From Chryseobacterium luquanense (lineage in GTDB: Bacteria; Bacteroidota; Bacteroidia; Flavobacteriales; Weeksellaceae), in assembly GCF_026460945.1 (NCBI RefSeq), contig NZ_JAOVZV010000005.1:62001-126000 (forward strand): DNA of 64,000 bases, read 5' to 3'. The translations under genes and the position numbers were made by a program. The notes under the pieces were generated by a model, which worked only from the letters and a program-made list of their open reading frames with translations, was not told the DNA's origin and ran no database searches. Shown here one piece after another: positions 17,986 through 27,778 of the stretch (position 1 is its first letter; the number at the start of each line of letters is the position of its first letter).

Positions 17986-18779
17986 GGCCTCAAGCTTCCC
18001 ATATCGTAAAAGTCAGTTCCTGAATCGAAAACCAAGGTTAGTTGTCTTACTCTTGATGCAAAATGTTCTTCATACAATGCTACATTAAGTTGGTCACCCA
18101 AATTATTTTCTTCAATAATTGCCAGTACATCACTTACTTCACACATATGAACATCAAACTTAGAACTTGTTACTTTTCCCAATGTATCTTTCAAATCTGC
18201 TATATCATAAACAACAGAATTTGTATTTTCTCCGGATGGACTTGAAAAATATTGTTTAAGCTTCAAATCATAACCATTATCATATAGATTCTTATATTCT
18301 GAAAATACTTGATCACTAATTTTCAAATCGTCTAAGGTTTGATCACTTTTCGCATTCATAATTAAATAATTATTCTCAGCAATAGTCTGCTCATTATTTG
18401 ACTGTAAAGATGCAACCATATAAATCATTCCACCGGTTATCCTTGGATTTACATCAAGTTTTGGATGATTTGAATCTATTTCTACTAAAGTAAAATTGAG
18501 CTTTACAGCATTATTTTCTTCCATAACCTCACAAATTTCTCTCAGCAAATTGCAATTTACTTGGTAAACTCCATTGCTGTTATAGTTTACAAAATTTTTA
18601 TTCAAAAAAGGAAGCATCCCATTTTTTGCCTTCTCGATAAAGCTTTCGGCCACAATACAATCAATAGGAAGAAGCGGATGACCATCAACCAACTGACTAA
18701 ATTTATTTCCAATAGGTCTTTTTTGATGACTGGTTTTTTCTACGTTGGTTTCATGGTTTGAGTCGTTTAAATTGCTCAT
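17982..18779 (-). CDS. Uncharacterised cytosolic protein of the two-component cassette
   Basis: 265 residues without signal peptide or membrane helix. It starts with a polar, His/Asn-rich tail (MSNLNDSNHETN) and then a mixed alpha/beta sequence (RPIGNKFSQLVDGHPLLPID, ITGGMIYMVAS, LTLVFDSGTDFYDMG). No catalytic motif or family was recognised. It sits 3 bp after the response regulator gene and overlaps the membrane protein gene by 4 bp, so it must be made together with them. Confidence 0.7.
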   Translation of the reverse strand: MSNLNDSNHETNVEKTSHQKRPIGNKFSQLVDGHPLLPIDCIVAESFIEKAKNGMLPFLNKNFVNYNSNGVYQVNCNLLREICEVMEENNAVKLNFTLVEIDSNHPKLDVNPRITGGMIYMVASLQSNNEQTIAENNYLIMNAKSDQTLDDLKISDQVFSEYKNLYDNGYDLKLKQYFSSPSGENTNSVVYDIADLKDTLGKVTSSKFDVHMCEVSDVLAIIEENNLGDQLNVALYEEHFASRVRQLTLVFDSGTDFYDMGSLRP

Positions 18780-18782
18780 GTT

Positions 18783-19415
18783 TTAGTTTTTAAAATGGTT
18801 AAATTTATTTATAGCTTCAACTTTATTATTGACCTGAAGCTTTCGGTATATATTTCCGACGTGTTTTTTTACGGTATCAATACTTACAAATATTTTATCT
18901 GCAATCTCTTTATATAAAAGTCCTTTAGACAAAAGTTCTACGATTTCTGTTTCACGCTTTGTAAGTTCTTCAAAGTCTTTTACTTCAATTGTTTTCTTCT
19001 CAAAATGAGATAAAACTTTTCTGGCAATTGAAAAACTCATTGGCGCACCGCCACTGTAAACGTCACGGATTGATGATAGAATCTTATCCATACTTTCACC
19101 CTTAATCAAATAACCCGTTGCCCCGGCTTTTAGAGAATTGAAAATCATTTCGTCATCTTCAAAACTTGTGCACATAATAAATTGTGTTGAAGGTAAATCT
19201 TTTTTCAACTTTGTGATAATTTCTATACCAAGCATATCCTGTAATTGAATATCCATCATCACAACATCCGGAGAAATCTCTGATAAATTTTTGAGCGCAG
19301 CATTTCCGTCAAAAAACTGAGCAATTACCTTCATATCAGCTTGGTAATCGATGATTTTCTTCAACGCATTGTTGTAGTTTTTTTCGTCTTCTACTATGGC
19401 TATGGAAATGCTCAT
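18783..19415 (-). CDS. LuxR/NarL-family response regulator
   Basis: About 210 residues from the start MSISIAIVEDEKN; the frame extends 13 codons further upstream, but the receiver domain begins right after this Met. The receiver (1-120) has the acidic pocket EDE and the phosphoacceptor in PDVVMMDIQLQD. The C-terminal LuxR helix-turn-helix reads LTKRETEIVELLSKG...EIADKIFVSIDTVKKHV. It heads a four-gene run ending with a HisKA_3 kinase, forming a complete two-component system. Confidence 0.9.
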   Translation of the reverse strand: MSISIAIVEDEKNYNNALKKIIDYQADMKVIAQFFDGNAALKNLSEISPDVVMMDIQLQDMLGIEIITKLKKDLPSTQFIMCTSFEDDEMIFNSLKAGATGYLIKGESMDKILSSIRDVYSGGAPMSFSIARKVLSHFEKKTIEVKDFEELTKRETEIVELLSKGLLYKEIADKIFVSIDTVKKHVGNIYRKLQVNNKVEAINKFNHFKN

Positions 19416-19590
19416 GTTTATGATTTTGTTAAAACAAATTTCATTAAAAAACAAAGCAGAATCAATTACACCTTTGGGTAATTTTTAAAGTTTTGAGTTT
19501 TCCGTTATTGGTTTGTTTTTTGTTTTTATTAAATTTAAAGAAATTTCTACAAATAGAAAATTAATTTAAATTAATAATAAAATAAACTGA

Positions 19591-20019
19591 ATGAAAAAAG
19601 GACTTATACTATCCATTGGAATTTTGACTCTTTCGTTATCAAGCTGTAAAAAGTCAGAAGAGGGAAATAAAGGAATTATTAAAGCTGATTCTGCAAACAC
19701 TCAAGTTCTTGCCGATAACGGAGCAATTGATTCTACGATTGCTTACAATACAGATATTAACGGCAATAAAAGCATAAAAACAGATTACGTTTACAAGGCA
19801 ACAGACGGAACTTTGGTAAAAGTAGTATTTAATTACGATCCTAAAAGCAGAAATGTTTCGATCACGAATAACAAGAAAACCTTTGTTTTGGATAAATCTG
19901 AAGCAAAAGTAAATGAAACTATTTATCAAAAAGATGATATGAAAGCTACCGTAAAAGGTGATAGTTTAATTATTCATCAAGGCGAGAACATTATTGAATT
20001 GGTAAAAACCAAAATATAA
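19591..20019 (+). CDS. Small lipoprotein, unknown function
   Basis: 142 residues with a lipoprotein signal (ILTLSLSSCKK, Cys at 19). The mature part is polar with a beta-rich pattern (DGTLVKVVFNYDPKSRNVSITNNKKTF). A single gene on the plus strand, convergent with rplQ and sharing its terminator. No family recognised. Confidence 0.75.
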   Translation: MKKGLILSIGILTLSLSSCKKSEEGNKGIIKADSANTQVLADNGAIDSTIAYNTDINGNKSIKTDYVYKATDGTLVKVVFNYDPKSRNVSITNNKKTFVLDKSEAKVNETIYQKDDMKATVKGDSLIIHQGENIIELVKTKI

Positions 20020-20025
20020 AAAACA

Positions 20026-20057
20026 AAAAAACCGCTCAGAAATCTGAACGGTTTTTT
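20026..20057. terminator. Bidirectional terminator between the lipoprotein gene and rplQ
   Basis: AAAAAACCG and CGGTTTTTT arms with inner TCAG/CTGA pairing form a stem flanked by A- and T-runs. It ends both the lipoprotein transcript and the ribosomal superoperon. Confidence 0.85.
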
Positions 20058-20076
20058 TTATATATCTGTAAGAATA

Positions 20077-20595
20077 TTATTCTCCAGCTTTTTCTTCAGT
20101 AGAATCAGTTGATTCAGCTTTAGCCTCTTCAACTTTTTCTTCTACTGCAGGAGCTTCAACAGCTACTTTTGCAGTAGAAGTAGATCTTCTACTTCTTCTT
20201 GTCGTCTTTTTCTCATCAGCATTAGGATTGTAAAGTTCGTTGAAATCAACAAGCTCGATAAGAGCCATGTCTGCAGCATCACCTTGTCTGAAACCAGTCT
20301 TGATGATTCTTGTATATCCACCGTTTCTTTCTGCGATTTTAGGAGCTACTGTTCTGAAAAGTTCAGTAACTGCTTCTTTACTTTGAAGATATGCAAAAAC
20401 AATTCTTCTATTGTGTGTAGTATCTTCTTTTGCCTTTGTTAATAAAGGTTCAACATATACTCTTAAAGCTTTAGCTTTAGCTACAGTAGTGTTGATTCTT
20501 TTATGCTCAATTAGAGAACAAGCCATATTAGAAAGTAAAGCGCTTCTGTGCGAAGACGTTCTTCCTAAGTGATTGAATTTTTTACCGTGTCTCAT
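20077..20595 (-). CDS. rplQ: 50S ribosomal protein L17
   Basis: 172 residues; the first 120 match L17 ([22 protein letters not shown] basic start, [23 protein letters not shown]). It is longer than the 127 residues of the E. coli protein owing to a C-terminal Ala/Glu/Lys-rich tail, a frequent addition in Bacteroidetes. L17 binds 23S rRNA near the exit tunnel. Last gene of the superoperon, 6 bp after rpoA. Confidence 0.97.
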   Translation of the reverse strand: MRHGKKFNHLGRTSSHRSALLSNMACSLIEHKRINTTVAKAKALRVYVEPLLTKAKEDTTHNRRIVFAYLQSKEAVTELFRTVAPKIAERNGGYTRIIKTGFRQGDAADMALIELVDFNELYNPNADEKKTTRRSRRSTSTAKVAVEAPAVEEKVEEAKAESTDSTEEKAGE

Positions 20596-20601
20596 TATTA
20601 T

Positions 20602-21597
20602 TTAATTATCAGCGTCTAATTTATATTTTGCAACGTCAAAACCGAAGTTAAGACCTTTTGAATGCACCAATTCTTCTAGTTCTGTCAAAGATTTTTTACC
20701 AAAATTTCTGAATTTCATCAAATCAGACTTACTGTAAGAAACAAGCTCACCAAGAGTTTCTACTTCAGCTGCTTTCAGACAGTTTAGGGCTCTTACAGAA
20801 AGATCCATATCTGCTAATTTAGACTTAAGTAATTGTCTTGTATGAAGAGTTTCTTCATCGTACTGGATAGATGCTTTTACAGCTTCAGTCTCCAAAGTGA
20901 TTCTCTCATCAGAGAACAACATGAAGTGATAAATTAATATCTTAGAAGCTTCAGTTAAAGCATTCTGAGGGCTGATTGAGCCATCAGTTTCTATATCTAA
21001 TACAAGTTTTTCGTAGTCTGTTTTTTGCTCTACACGGTAATTTTCAATACTATACTGTACTTTTTTGATCGGCGTAAAGATAGAATCAATAGCAATAGTA
21101 CCTACAGGTGCATTGTTTGACTTGTTTTGTTCAGAAGGTACATACCCTCTTCCCTTTTCTATGTTGAACGTAATTTCAAAAGTAACATCAGAGTTTAGGT
21201 TACAGATCATCAAATCTGGATTCAAGATCTCAAATCCGTTGATAGACTGTCCTAAATCTCCAGCAGTAATTACAGTTTGACCAGAAACTTTAGCAACAAC
21301 CTGCTCTGAAGCTTGGTTTTCTGCTGTAGCTTTAAGTCTCACCTGCTTAAGGTTAAGAATAATTTCGGTAACGTCTTCGATTACTCCTGGAATAGTTGAA
21401 AATTCGTGCTCTACACCTTCTATTTTGATAGATGAAATAGCGTATCCTTCCAGAGAAGAAAGCAACACTCTTCTCAAAGCATTACCGATTGTAAGCCCGA
21501 AACCTGGTTCTAAAGGACGAAATTCGAATTGACCTTTAAATTCATCAGAGTTAAGTAGAATTACTTTATCGGGTTTTATGAATTGTAAAATTGCCAT
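20602..21597 (-). CDS. rpoA: DNA-directed RNA polymerase subunit alpha
   Basis: 331 residues, standard length. The N-terminal domain ([28 protein letters not shown]) assembles the polymerase core; the C-terminal domain (about 255-325, [32 protein letters not shown]) contacts DNA and activators. It lies between rpsD and rplQ as in most bacteria. Confidence 0.98.
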   Translation of the reverse strand: MAILQFIKPDKVILLNSDEFKGQFEFRPLEPGFGLTIGNALRRVLLSSLEGYAISSIKIEGVEHEFSTIPGVIEDVTEIILNLKQVRLKATAENQASEQVVAKVSGQTVITAGDLGQSINGFEILNPDLMICNLNSDVTFEITFNIEKGRGYVPSEQNKSNNAPVGTIAIDSIFTPIKKVQYSIENYRVEQKTDYEKLVLDIETDGSISPQNALTEASKILIYHFMLFSDERITLETEAVKASIQYDEETLHTRQLLKSKLADMDLSVRALNCLKAAEVETLGELVSYSKSDLMKFRNFGKKSLTELEELVHSKGLNFGFDVAKYKLDADN

Positions 21598-21630
21598 ATT
21601 ATTGGGTTGAGCAAAAAATTGATTAAAAAA

Positions 21631-22239
21631 TTATTTAGAGTAAAGTTCGACGATAAGCTGTTCCTTGATGTCTTCCGGGATTTGGATTCTTTCAGGAGCA
21701 GAAATGAAGGTACCTTCTTTTTTCTCGTCGTTGAATTGTAACCACTCATAGTTTGCTTTTGATGCCAAAGCATCAGCAACTACTTCAAGAGACTTAGATT
21801 TCTCTCTTACAGCGATTACATCACCAGCTTTTACTAAATAAGATGGAATGTTAAGAATCTCACCATTCACAGTGATGTGTCTGTGAGAAGTTAACTGTCT
21901 TGCTCCAGATCTAGTTTTAGCAAAACCTAATCTGTAAACAACGTTATCCAATCTTGATTCGCAAAGCTGTAATAGAACTTCACCTGTTACACCTTTACTT
22001 CTGTGCGCTTTTTCGAATAAGTTAGCAAACTGTCTTTCTAAAATACCGTAAGTATATTTAGCTTTTTGCTTCTCCATCAACTGGACAGCATATTCTGATT
22101 TCTTTGCTCCTCTTCTTTTGTTAACGCCATGTTGTCCTGGCGGTTGGTTTTTTCTTTTCTCGAAGTTTTTATCATCTCCGTAGATTGCAGCACCAAACTT
22201 TCTAGCAATCTTAGTTTTAGGTCCAATATATCTTGCCAT
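21631..22239 (-). CDS. rpsD: 30S ribosomal protein S4
   Basis: 202 residues. It nucleates 16S rRNA folding. It shows [22 protein letters not shown] and the S4 RNA-binding domain ([16 protein letters not shown]...[19 protein letters not shown]). The N-terminus lacks the four Cys of zinc-binding S4, so it is the zinc-free form. Confidence 0.98.
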   Translation of the reverse strand: MARYIGPKTKIARKFGAAIYGDDKNFEKRKNQPPGQHGVNKRRGAKKSEYAVQLMEKQKAKYTYGILERQFANLFEKAHRSKGVTGEVLLQLCESRLDNVVYRLGFAKTRSGARQLTSHRHITVNGEILNIPSYLVKAGDVIAVREKSKSLEVVADALASKANYEWLQFNDEKKEGTFISAPERIQIPEDIKEQLIVELYSK

Positions 22240-22258
22240 AATGGGTAAATTCTAAAAA

Positions 22259-22648
22259 TTAAACTCTTCTTCTTTTCGGTGGTCTACATCCATTGTGCGG
22301 CATAGGAGTAACGTCGATAATTTCGCTTACTTCAATACCTGAATTGTGAATTGTTCTGATTGCAGATTCTCTACCTGCACCTGGACCTTTCACATACACC
22401 TTTACTCTTCTAAGACCAGCTTCGTGAGCTACAGTAGAGCAATTTTCTGCTGCCATTTGAGCAGCAAAAGGAGTGTTCTTTTTAGAACCTCTGAAACCCA
22501 TTTTACCGGCAGATGCCCAAGAGATAACTTCTCCGCTTTTATTTGTTAAAGAAATGATGATGTTATTGAAAGAAGCTTGAATATGCGCTTCACCAATAGC
22601 CTCAACTTTTACTTTTCTTTTTTTAACTACTTTAGTTTGTTTTGCCAT
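22259..22648 (-). CDS. rpsK: 30S ribosomal protein S11
   Basis: 129 residues of the platform protein S11. The signature [21 protein letters not shown] and the end [13 protein letters not shown] are typical. It is 12 bp after rpsM and 19 bp before rpsD. Confidence 0.98.
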   Translation of the reverse strand: MAKQTKVVKKRKVKVEAIGEAHIQASFNNIIISLTNKSGEVISWASAGKMGFRGSKKNTPFAAQMAAENCSTVAHEAGLRRVKVYVKGPGAGRESAIRTIHNSGIEVSEIIDVTPMPHNGCRPPKRRRV

Positions 22649-22660
22649 AATTCCTAACGA

Positions 22661-23038
22661 TTATTTACTTGCTTTTTTCTTGTTAGCAACTGTTTTTCTC
22701 TTTCCTTTACGGGTTCTAGAGTTGTTTTTCGTTCTCTGGCCTCTTAAAGGTAGTCCTAGTCTGTGACGTATTCCTCGTTGGCATCCTATGTCCATTAATC
22801 GCTTAATGTTCAATTGCACTTCAGATCTAAGCTCTCCTTCCACTTTAATGTTTTCTGAGATATAAGTTCTAATTGCAGCCAATTCATCGTCATTCCATTC
22901 GTTGACTTTCTTGTCTTCGCTGATACCGGCAGCCTTAAGGATTTCAGAAGAAGTACTTCTTCCAACTCCATAAATATAAGTCAATCCGATAACACCTCTT
23001 TTGTTTTTTGGTAAATCAATACCTGAAATTCTCGCCAT
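22661..23038 (-). CDS. rpsM: 30S ribosomal protein S13
   Basis: 125 residues. It binds the head of the 30S subunit and forms bridges to the 50S. It shows [28 protein letters not shown], the S13 signature [20 protein letters not shown] and a basic C-terminal tail. Confidence 0.98.
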   Translation of the reverse strand: MARISGIDLPKNKRGVIGLTYIYGVGRSTSSEILKAAGISEDKKVNEWNDDELAAIRTYISENIKVEGELRSEVQLNIKRLMDIGCQRGIRHRLGLPLRGQRTKNNSRTRKGKRKTVANKKKASK

Positions 23039-23041
23039 AAT

Positions 23042-23158
23042 TTAGCCTTGTCTTTGTTTAAATTTTGGGTTTTTCTTGTTGATTACGAAGAGTACACCTT
23101 TTCTGCGTACAATCTTGCAATCAGCACTTCTTTTTTTAATTGATGCTCTAACTTTCAT
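23042..23158 (-). CDS. rpmJ: 50S ribosomal protein L36 (zinc-free type)
   Basis: 38 residues: [19 protein letters not shown] at the start and NPKFKQRQG at the end. The usual C-x-x-C...C...H zinc ligands are reduced to a single Cys, so this is the zinc-independent form. It is 3 bp before rpsM and 65 bp after infA, the normal site for L36. Confidence 0.95.
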   Translation of the reverse strand: MKVRASIKKRSADCKIVRRKGVLFVINKKNPKFKQRQG

Positions 23159-23223
23159 TTGAAATATTTATATTTTTTTAACAATAGCCAAATGGAGATC
23201 AGAAGATTCCACTTGGCGTTTGT

Positions 23224-23439
23224 TTAATATCTAAATGTAATTCTCCCCTTCGAAAGATCGTAAGGAGACATTTCTAATTTTACCTTATCACCAGGTAATA
23301 GTTTAATATAATGCATACGCATTTTACCAGAGATATGAGCGATAAGAATATGCCCATTTTCTAACTCTACACGGAATTGCGCATTCGAAAGTGCTTCCGT
23401 AATAACGCCATCCTGCTCGATATGTTTCTGTTTTGCCAT
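23224..23439 (-). CDS. infA: Translation initiation factor IF-1
   Basis: 71 residues, an S1-like OB fold that binds the A site of the 30S subunit during initiation. Typical segments are [40 protein letters not shown] and [14 protein letters not shown]. It follows secY by 3 bp. Confidence 0.98.
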   Translation of the reverse strand: MAKQKHIEQDGVITEALSNAQFRVELENGHILIAHISGKMRMHYIKLLPGDKVKLEMSPYDLSKGRITFRY

Positions 23440-23442
23440 AAA

Positions 23443-24822
23443 TTAATATCCAGTCGATCTTGATAATTTAGACTGCATTAAGCCATCATAATGATGATTC
23501 AGCAGATAAGTGTTAATCTGTTGAACAGTATCTAATACTACTCCAACCATAATTAGCAACGAAGTTCCCCCGAAAAATAGGGCGAACGCATCTGTCTGAA
23601 CAAGACTTCCATGCACTATTGCTGGAAGGACTGCAAAGATAGATAAAAATATTGCACCTGGCAAAGTAATTTTTGATAAAATATCATCCAAATAATCAGC
23701 GGTTTCTTTACCGGGTCTTACTTTAGGTACCAAACCTCCGTTTCTCTTTAAATCATCGGCCATTTGGTTTACCGGAATAGTAATTGCGGTATAGAAAAAT
23801 GAAAAGATAATAATCAGTAATGCAAACAATACATTGTATTGCCAGCTGAAAACATTTTTGAAACCAGCAAGAAAAGTATTGGACTCATCAAATTTAGTCA
23901 ACAAACCAGGTACGAACATCAATGCCTGCGCAAAGATAATCGGCATTACACCGGCTGCATTTACTTTTAATGGAATCCACTGTCTTGCTCCCTGCATAAG
24001 ATTTTTATTTACACCTCCTCTTGCCTGAGCTCTGCTTACATACTGAATAGGGATTTTTCTTACTGCAACAGATAGTACTACTGCTAAAAGAACCACCAAC
24101 ATCCAGAATATTACTTCAACAAGGATCATGATTGAACCTAATCCTCCTTTTCCGTTTTGTACTGCGATTTCCTGTACAAATGCTTCTGGTAATCTAGATA
24201 AAATACCTACCATAATAAGGATAGAAATACCATTTCCAATACCTTTATCGGTAATTTTTTCACCCAACCACATTGCAAATACAGATCCACCTACCAAGAT
24301 TACAATACTTGGCAACCAGAACATAATAGAATTAGGATCTACAAAATATGCAGACTGGAACTGAGCATAAGGTAAGAACAATTGAGTAATAGAAGTTAAA
24401 TAAGAAGGCGCCTGTACAAGACAAACCCCAATTGTTAACCATCTAGTAATTTGATTCAATGTATTTCTACCAGATTCTCCGTCTTTTTGAAGTTTCTGAA
24501 GATAAGGAATAGCCATCCCCATCAACTGAACAATAATAGAAGCAGAAATGTAAGGCATAATACCTAACGCCATTACAGAAGCGTGGCTGAAAGCTCCTCC
24601 TGTAAACGACGAAAGCAAGCCAAGGAGACCTGCTCCTTGCTTGTTACCGCCTTGATTTTTATAATGCTCTAAGAGATCACCTACCTCTGCAAGGTTAATT
24701 GCGGGAAGTGAGATGAAAGATGCGAATCTATACACAAGGATAATACCCAAAGTAAAGAGAATCTTATCTCTCAATTCTTTAAGGCTCCAAATATTTTTGA
24801 GGGTTTGTATAAATTCTTTCAT
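23443..24822 (-). CDS. secY: Protein translocase subunit SecY
   Basis: 459 residues with ten membrane helices, the channel of the Sec translocon through which the many secreted proteins of this window must pass. Motifs include GIMPYISASIIVQL, the cytoplasmic loop VRKIPIQYVSRAQ and the C-terminal QINTYLLNHHYDGLM. It is 9 bp after rplO and 3 bp before infA. Confidence 0.98.
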   Translation of the reverse strand: MKEFIQTLKNIWSLKELRDKILFTLGIILVYRFASFISLPAINLAEVGDLLEHYKNQGGNKQGAGLLGLLSSFTGGAFSHASVMALGIMPYISASIIVQLMGMAIPYLQKLQKDGESGRNTLNQITRWLTIGVCLVQAPSYLTSITQLFLPYAQFQSAYFVDPNSIMFWLPSIVILVGGSVFAMWLGEKITDKGIGNGISILIMVGILSRLPEAFVQEIAVQNGKGGLGSIMILVEVIFWMLVVLLAVVLSVAVRKIPIQYVSRAQARGGVNKNLMQGARQWIPLKVNAAGVMPIIFAQALMFVPGLLTKFDESNTFLAGFKNVFSWQYNVLFALLIIIFSFFYTAITIPVNQMADDLKRNGGLVPKVRPGKETADYLDDILSKITLPGAIFLSIFAVLPAIVHGSLVQTDAFALFFGGTSLLIMVGVVLDTVQQINTYLLNHHYDGLMQSKLSRSTGY

Positions 24823-24831
24823 TAGTAATTA

Positions 24832-25281
24832 TTATAAAGTAATTGCTTGACCACCTGCTTTAGCAATAAGCTCTTGAGCAGATTTAGTGAATTTGTCAGC
24901 TGTAATTGAAACCGCAGATTTCAATTCTCCTCTACCCATAATTTTCACTAATTCGTTTTTAGTAGCTAAACCGAATTGTACCAAAACTTCTTTTGTAATA
25001 TCTCCTGTTACAGATTTATTTTCAATTAAAATTTGGATATCATCCAGGTTGATAGCTCTAAATTCTTTTCTGTTTACGTTTTTGAAACCAAACTTAGGTA
25101 ATCTTCTTTGTAAAGGCATCTGTCCACCTTCGAAACCAATTTTCTGAGAATAACCAGCTCTAGCTTTTTGACCTTTATGACCTTTTGTAGAAGTACCTCC
25201 TTTTCCACTACCTTGTCCTCTACCAATTCTTTTTGAACTAAATGTAGAACCTGCAGCAGGCTTTATGTTGTTTAAATTCAT
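24832..25281 (-). CDS. rplO: 50S ribosomal protein L15
   Basis: 149 residues, binds 23S rRNA late in assembly. The Gly-rich N-terminus (GRGQGSGKGGTSTKGHKGQKAR) and GFEGGQMPLQRRLPKFGF are typical. Confidence 0.98.
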   Translation of the reverse strand: MNLNNIKPAAGSTFSSKRIGRGQGSGKGGTSTKGHKGQKARAGYSQKIGFEGGQMPLQRRLPKFGFKNVNRKEFRAINLDDIQILIENKSVTGDITKEVLVQFGLATKNELVKIMGRGELKSAVSITADKFTKSAQELIAKAGGQAITL

Positions 25282-25300
25282 TTTAAAATTATTTTAAAAA

Positions 25301-25477
25301 TTATTTTTGAACTTCAAGTAAGTGGCTAACTGCAGCTATCATTCCTAAAATAGAAGGTGTAGCTTCGTGCTCGATAACTTGGTGAAGTTTCTTAAATCCT
25401 AATGCTTCAAGCGTTCTCTTTTGGGTTTTTGTTCTACCAATAGCGCTTCTTACTTGCTTTACTTTAATTGTTGCCAT
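25301..25477 (-). CDS. rpmD: 50S ribosomal protein L30
   Basis: 58 residues: it starts MATIKVKQVRSAIGRTKTQK, continues with the L30 signature TLEALGFKKLHQ and ends HLLEVQK. It sits between rpsE and rplO, 10 bp after rpsE, as expected in the spc operon. Confidence 0.96.
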   Translation of the reverse strand: MATIKVKQVRSAIGRTKTQKRTLEALGFKKLHQVIEHEATPSILGMIAAVSHLLEVQK

Positions 25478-25487
25478 TGTTTATTTA

Positions 25488-26009
25488 TTAACCGTTAAAC
25501 ACTTTAGTTAGAGAAACTCCTCTCATTCTTGCAATTTCTTCAGGTCTTCTGATGTCTAACAATGCTTTGAAAGTTGCCTTTACCACATTGTGAGGGTTTG
25601 AAGATCCTTTAGATTTTGAAAGGATATCGTGAACACCAGCAGATTCTAGTACCGCTCTTACCGCACCACCTGCGATAAGCCCTGTACCGTGAGAAGCAGG
25701 TCTCAAGAAGATATCTGCACCACCGTATCTAGCAGAAGTTTGGTGAGGGATAGTATGATTCATTACAGGAACTTTTACTAAGTTTTTCTTAGCATCTTCT
25801 ACCGCTTTAGCAATAGCAGAAGCAACTTCCTTAGATTTTCCTAAACCAAAACCGATAGTTCCAGCTTCGTCTCCTACAACAACAATTGCAGAAAATCCGA
25901 AAGCTCTACCTCCTTTAGTTACTTTTGTTACTCTATTAACAGCTACGAGACGATCTTTTAATTCTAATCCTCCCGGTTTTACTCTTTCTATATTATCTAG
26001 TCCTAACAT
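25488..26009 (-). CDS. rpsE: 30S ribosomal protein S5
   Basis: 173 residues; double-stranded RNA-binding N-terminal domain ([26 protein letters not shown]) and the S5 C-terminal domain ([19 protein letters not shown]). It takes part in decoding fidelity. 18 bp after rplR. Confidence 0.98.
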   Translation of the reverse strand: MLGLDNIERVKPGGLELKDRLVAVNRVTKVTKGGRAFGFSAIVVVGDEAGTIGFGLGKSKEVASAIAKAVEDAKKNLVKVPVMNHTIPHQTSARYGGADIFLRPASHGTGLIAGGAVRAVLESAGVHDILSKSKGSSNPHNVVKATFKALLDIRRPEEIARMRGVSLTKVFNG

Positions 26010-26027
26010 ATTTCCGAAATTTAATGA

Positions 26028-26381
26028 TTAGAATTTAAGTCCTCCTTCTCTCGCTCCGTCAGCTAAAGCTTTCACTCTACCGTGGTAAACGAATCCGTTT
26101 CTATCAAATACAATAGTTTCGATTCCTGCAGCAAGGGCTTTAGCAGCAATTGCTTTACCTACAGCAGCAGAAACTTCACTTTTTGTTCCGTTAGCGTCTA
26201 CTCCTTTCTCTCTAGAAGAAGCTGAAGCTAAAGTTTTTCCGTCTTTATCGTTGATTAACTGAGCGTAAATTTCCTTATTACTCTTGTATACAGATAATCT
26301 TGGCAAATCAGCAGATCCAGAGATTTTTCCTCTTACTCTTCTTTTGATTCTTATTCTTTTTTCTAATTTACTTAGTGCCAT
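26028..26381 (-). CDS. rplR: 50S ribosomal protein L18
   Basis: 117 residues; binds 5S rRNA with L5. It shows [21 protein letters not shown] and the end [23 protein letters not shown] (given here in part as [15 protein letters not shown]). 14 bp after rplF. Confidence 0.98.
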   Translation of the reverse strand: MALSKLEKRIRIKRRVRGKISGSADLPRLSVYKSNKEIYAQLINDKDGKTLASASSREKGVDANGTKSEVSAAVGKAIAAKALAAGIETIVFDRNGFVYHGRVKALADGAREGGLKF

Positions 26382-26395
26382 TTTCTTAAATTTTA

Positions 26396-26941
26396 TTAAG
26401 CAGATTTACCAGCTTTACGTCTTACAATTTCTCCTACGAATTTCACACCTTTTCCTTTGTATGGCTCAGGTTTTCTGAAAGATCTGATCTTTGCAGCTAC
26501 CATCCCTAAAAGTTGGTTATCGTGAGACGTTAAAGTAATAATTGGGTTTTTACCTTTTTCAGTCAATGTATCAACTTTCACTTCACTTGGAAGTTCTAAT
26601 ACGATACCGTGAGAGAATCCTAAAGCTAGCTCAAGTTTTTGACCTGCGTGAGAAGCTCTGTATCCTACCCCTACTAATTCTAGTTTCTTTTCGAAACCTG
26701 TGTTTACACCAAGGATCATATTAGCGATTAACGCTCTGTATAAACCGTGAAGTGCTCTGTGTTGTTTAGCATCAGATGGTCTGTTAACAGTTAACGTACC
26801 TTCGTTTTGCTCAATAGTAATTCCTTCTGTAAGCTCCTGAGAAAGTTCTCCTTTAGGACCTTTTACTGTAACTACACCTTCTTTTTCAGAAACTGTGATA
26901 CCAGCTGGAATTGTTATAATTGCTTTACCAATTCTTGACAT
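26396..26941 (-). CDS. rplF: 50S ribosomal protein L6
   Basis: 181 residues with two L6 domains. Typical segments are [27 protein letters not shown] and the C-terminal [11 protein letters not shown]. It lies near the factor-binding site of the 50S subunit. 17 bp after rpsH. Confidence 0.98.
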   Translation of the reverse strand: MSRIGKAIITIPAGITVSEKEGVVTVKGPKGELSQELTEGITIEQNEGTLTVNRPSDAKQHRALHGLYRALIANMILGVNTGFEKKLELVGVGYRASHAGQKLELALGFSHGIVLELPSEVKVDTLTEKGKNPIITLTSHDNQLLGMVAAKIRSFRKPEPYKGKGVKFVGEIVRRKAGKSA

Positions 26942-26958
26942 TTTCCTTTGATTAAAAA

Positions 26959-27357
26959 TTAATAAACATAGCAGATTACTTCACCGCCTACTTTCTCTTC
27001 TCTAGCTTTCTTGTCAGTCATTACTCCTTTAGAAGTAGAGATGATAGAAATACCCAAACCGTTTAGTACTCTTGGAAGTTCACCTGAACCTTTGTACTGT
27101 CTCAAACCTGGTCTAGAAGCTCTTTGGATAGACTTAATAGCTGGTTTGTTAGTTTGCTTATCGTACTTCAAAGCGATTTTGATGTTTCCTTGAACAGCGT
27201 TATCTTCAAACTTAAAGTTTAAGATATACCCTTGATCAAATAAAATCTTTGTAATCTCCTTTTTGATTTTCGATGCAGGAATTTCCACCACTTTGTGGCC
27301 TGCGCTTTGTGCGTTCCTTACTCTAGTCAGGAAATCTGAAATTGGATCTGTTACCAT
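26959..27357 (-). CDS. rpsH: 30S ribosomal protein S8
   Basis: 132 residues, binds the central domain of 16S rRNA and, in E. coli, represses the spc operon through its mRNA. It starts MVTDPISDFLTRVRNAQ and ends with the S8 signature STSKGVMTDKKAREEKVGGE. It is preceded by a 148-bp gap with hairpins, unusual in this compact operon and a possible site of autoregulation. Confidence 0.98.
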   Translation of the reverse strand: MVTDPISDFLTRVRNAQSAGHKVVEIPASKIKKEITKILFDQGYILNFKFEDNAVQGNIKIALKYDKQTNKPAIKSIQRASRPGLRQYKGSGELPRVLNGLGISIISTSKGVMTDKKAREEKVGGEVICYVY

Positions 27358-27415
27358 TTCTTTGTTTTAAATTATTGGTTAAAGAACAATCAGTATTGAA
27401 AAGACTTGAAGATTA

Positions 27416-27452
27416 AAATATCAGACTTCAGAAAAACCTCGGTCTGATATTT
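27416..27452 (-). promoter_or_regulatory. Intra-operon hairpin between rpsN and rpsH
   Basis: A perfect 11-bp stem (AAATATCAGAC/GTCTGATATTT, 27416-27426 and 27442-27452) with a 15-nt loop sits in the largest gap of the superoperon. A second small hairpin GACAA-CTTAA-TTGTC lies at about 27469-27483. On the minus strand the large stem is followed by a weak T-stretch, so it could be an attenuator, an RNA-processing site or a protein-binding site. Confidence 0.55.
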
Positions 27453-27505
27453 ATTTCTTTAGTATCTCGACAACTTAATTGTCCCGATTTTTTAATTAGT
27501 AATTA

Positions 27506-27775
27506 TTACCAACTAGCTTTTTTAACTCCCGGGATAAGACCGTTATTTGCCATTTCTCTGAAAGTTACTCTAGAAATACCAAACGTTCTCATGTATCCTC
27601 TTGGTCTACCTGTCAATTTACATCTGTTGTGTAATCTTACAGGAGAAGCATTTTTTGGTAATTTCTGAAGTCCTTCATAATCACCAGCTTCTTTTAAAGC
27701 TTTTCTTTTCTCAGCGTATTTAGCTACAGTAGCTTCTCTTTTGCGCTCACGCGCTTTCATTGATTCTTTAGCCAT
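27506..27775 (-). CDS. rpsN: 30S ribosomal protein S14 (zinc-free long type)
   Basis: 89 residues, the long form without the two CxxC zinc knuckles (only one Cys in [16 protein letters not shown]). The end [21 protein letters not shown] is typical. It lies 3 bp after rplE in the standard position. Confidence 0.98.
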   Translation of the reverse strand: MAKESMKARERKREATVAKYAEKRKALKEAGDYEGLQKLPKNASPVRLHNRCKLTGRPRGYMRTFGISRVTFREMANNGLIPGVKKASW

Positions 27776-27778
27776 TTC

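Noticed and set aside
21576..21779. 67-codon minus-strand frame over the rpsD end
   Set aside because: Overlaps rpsD in another frame; composition is not protein-like.
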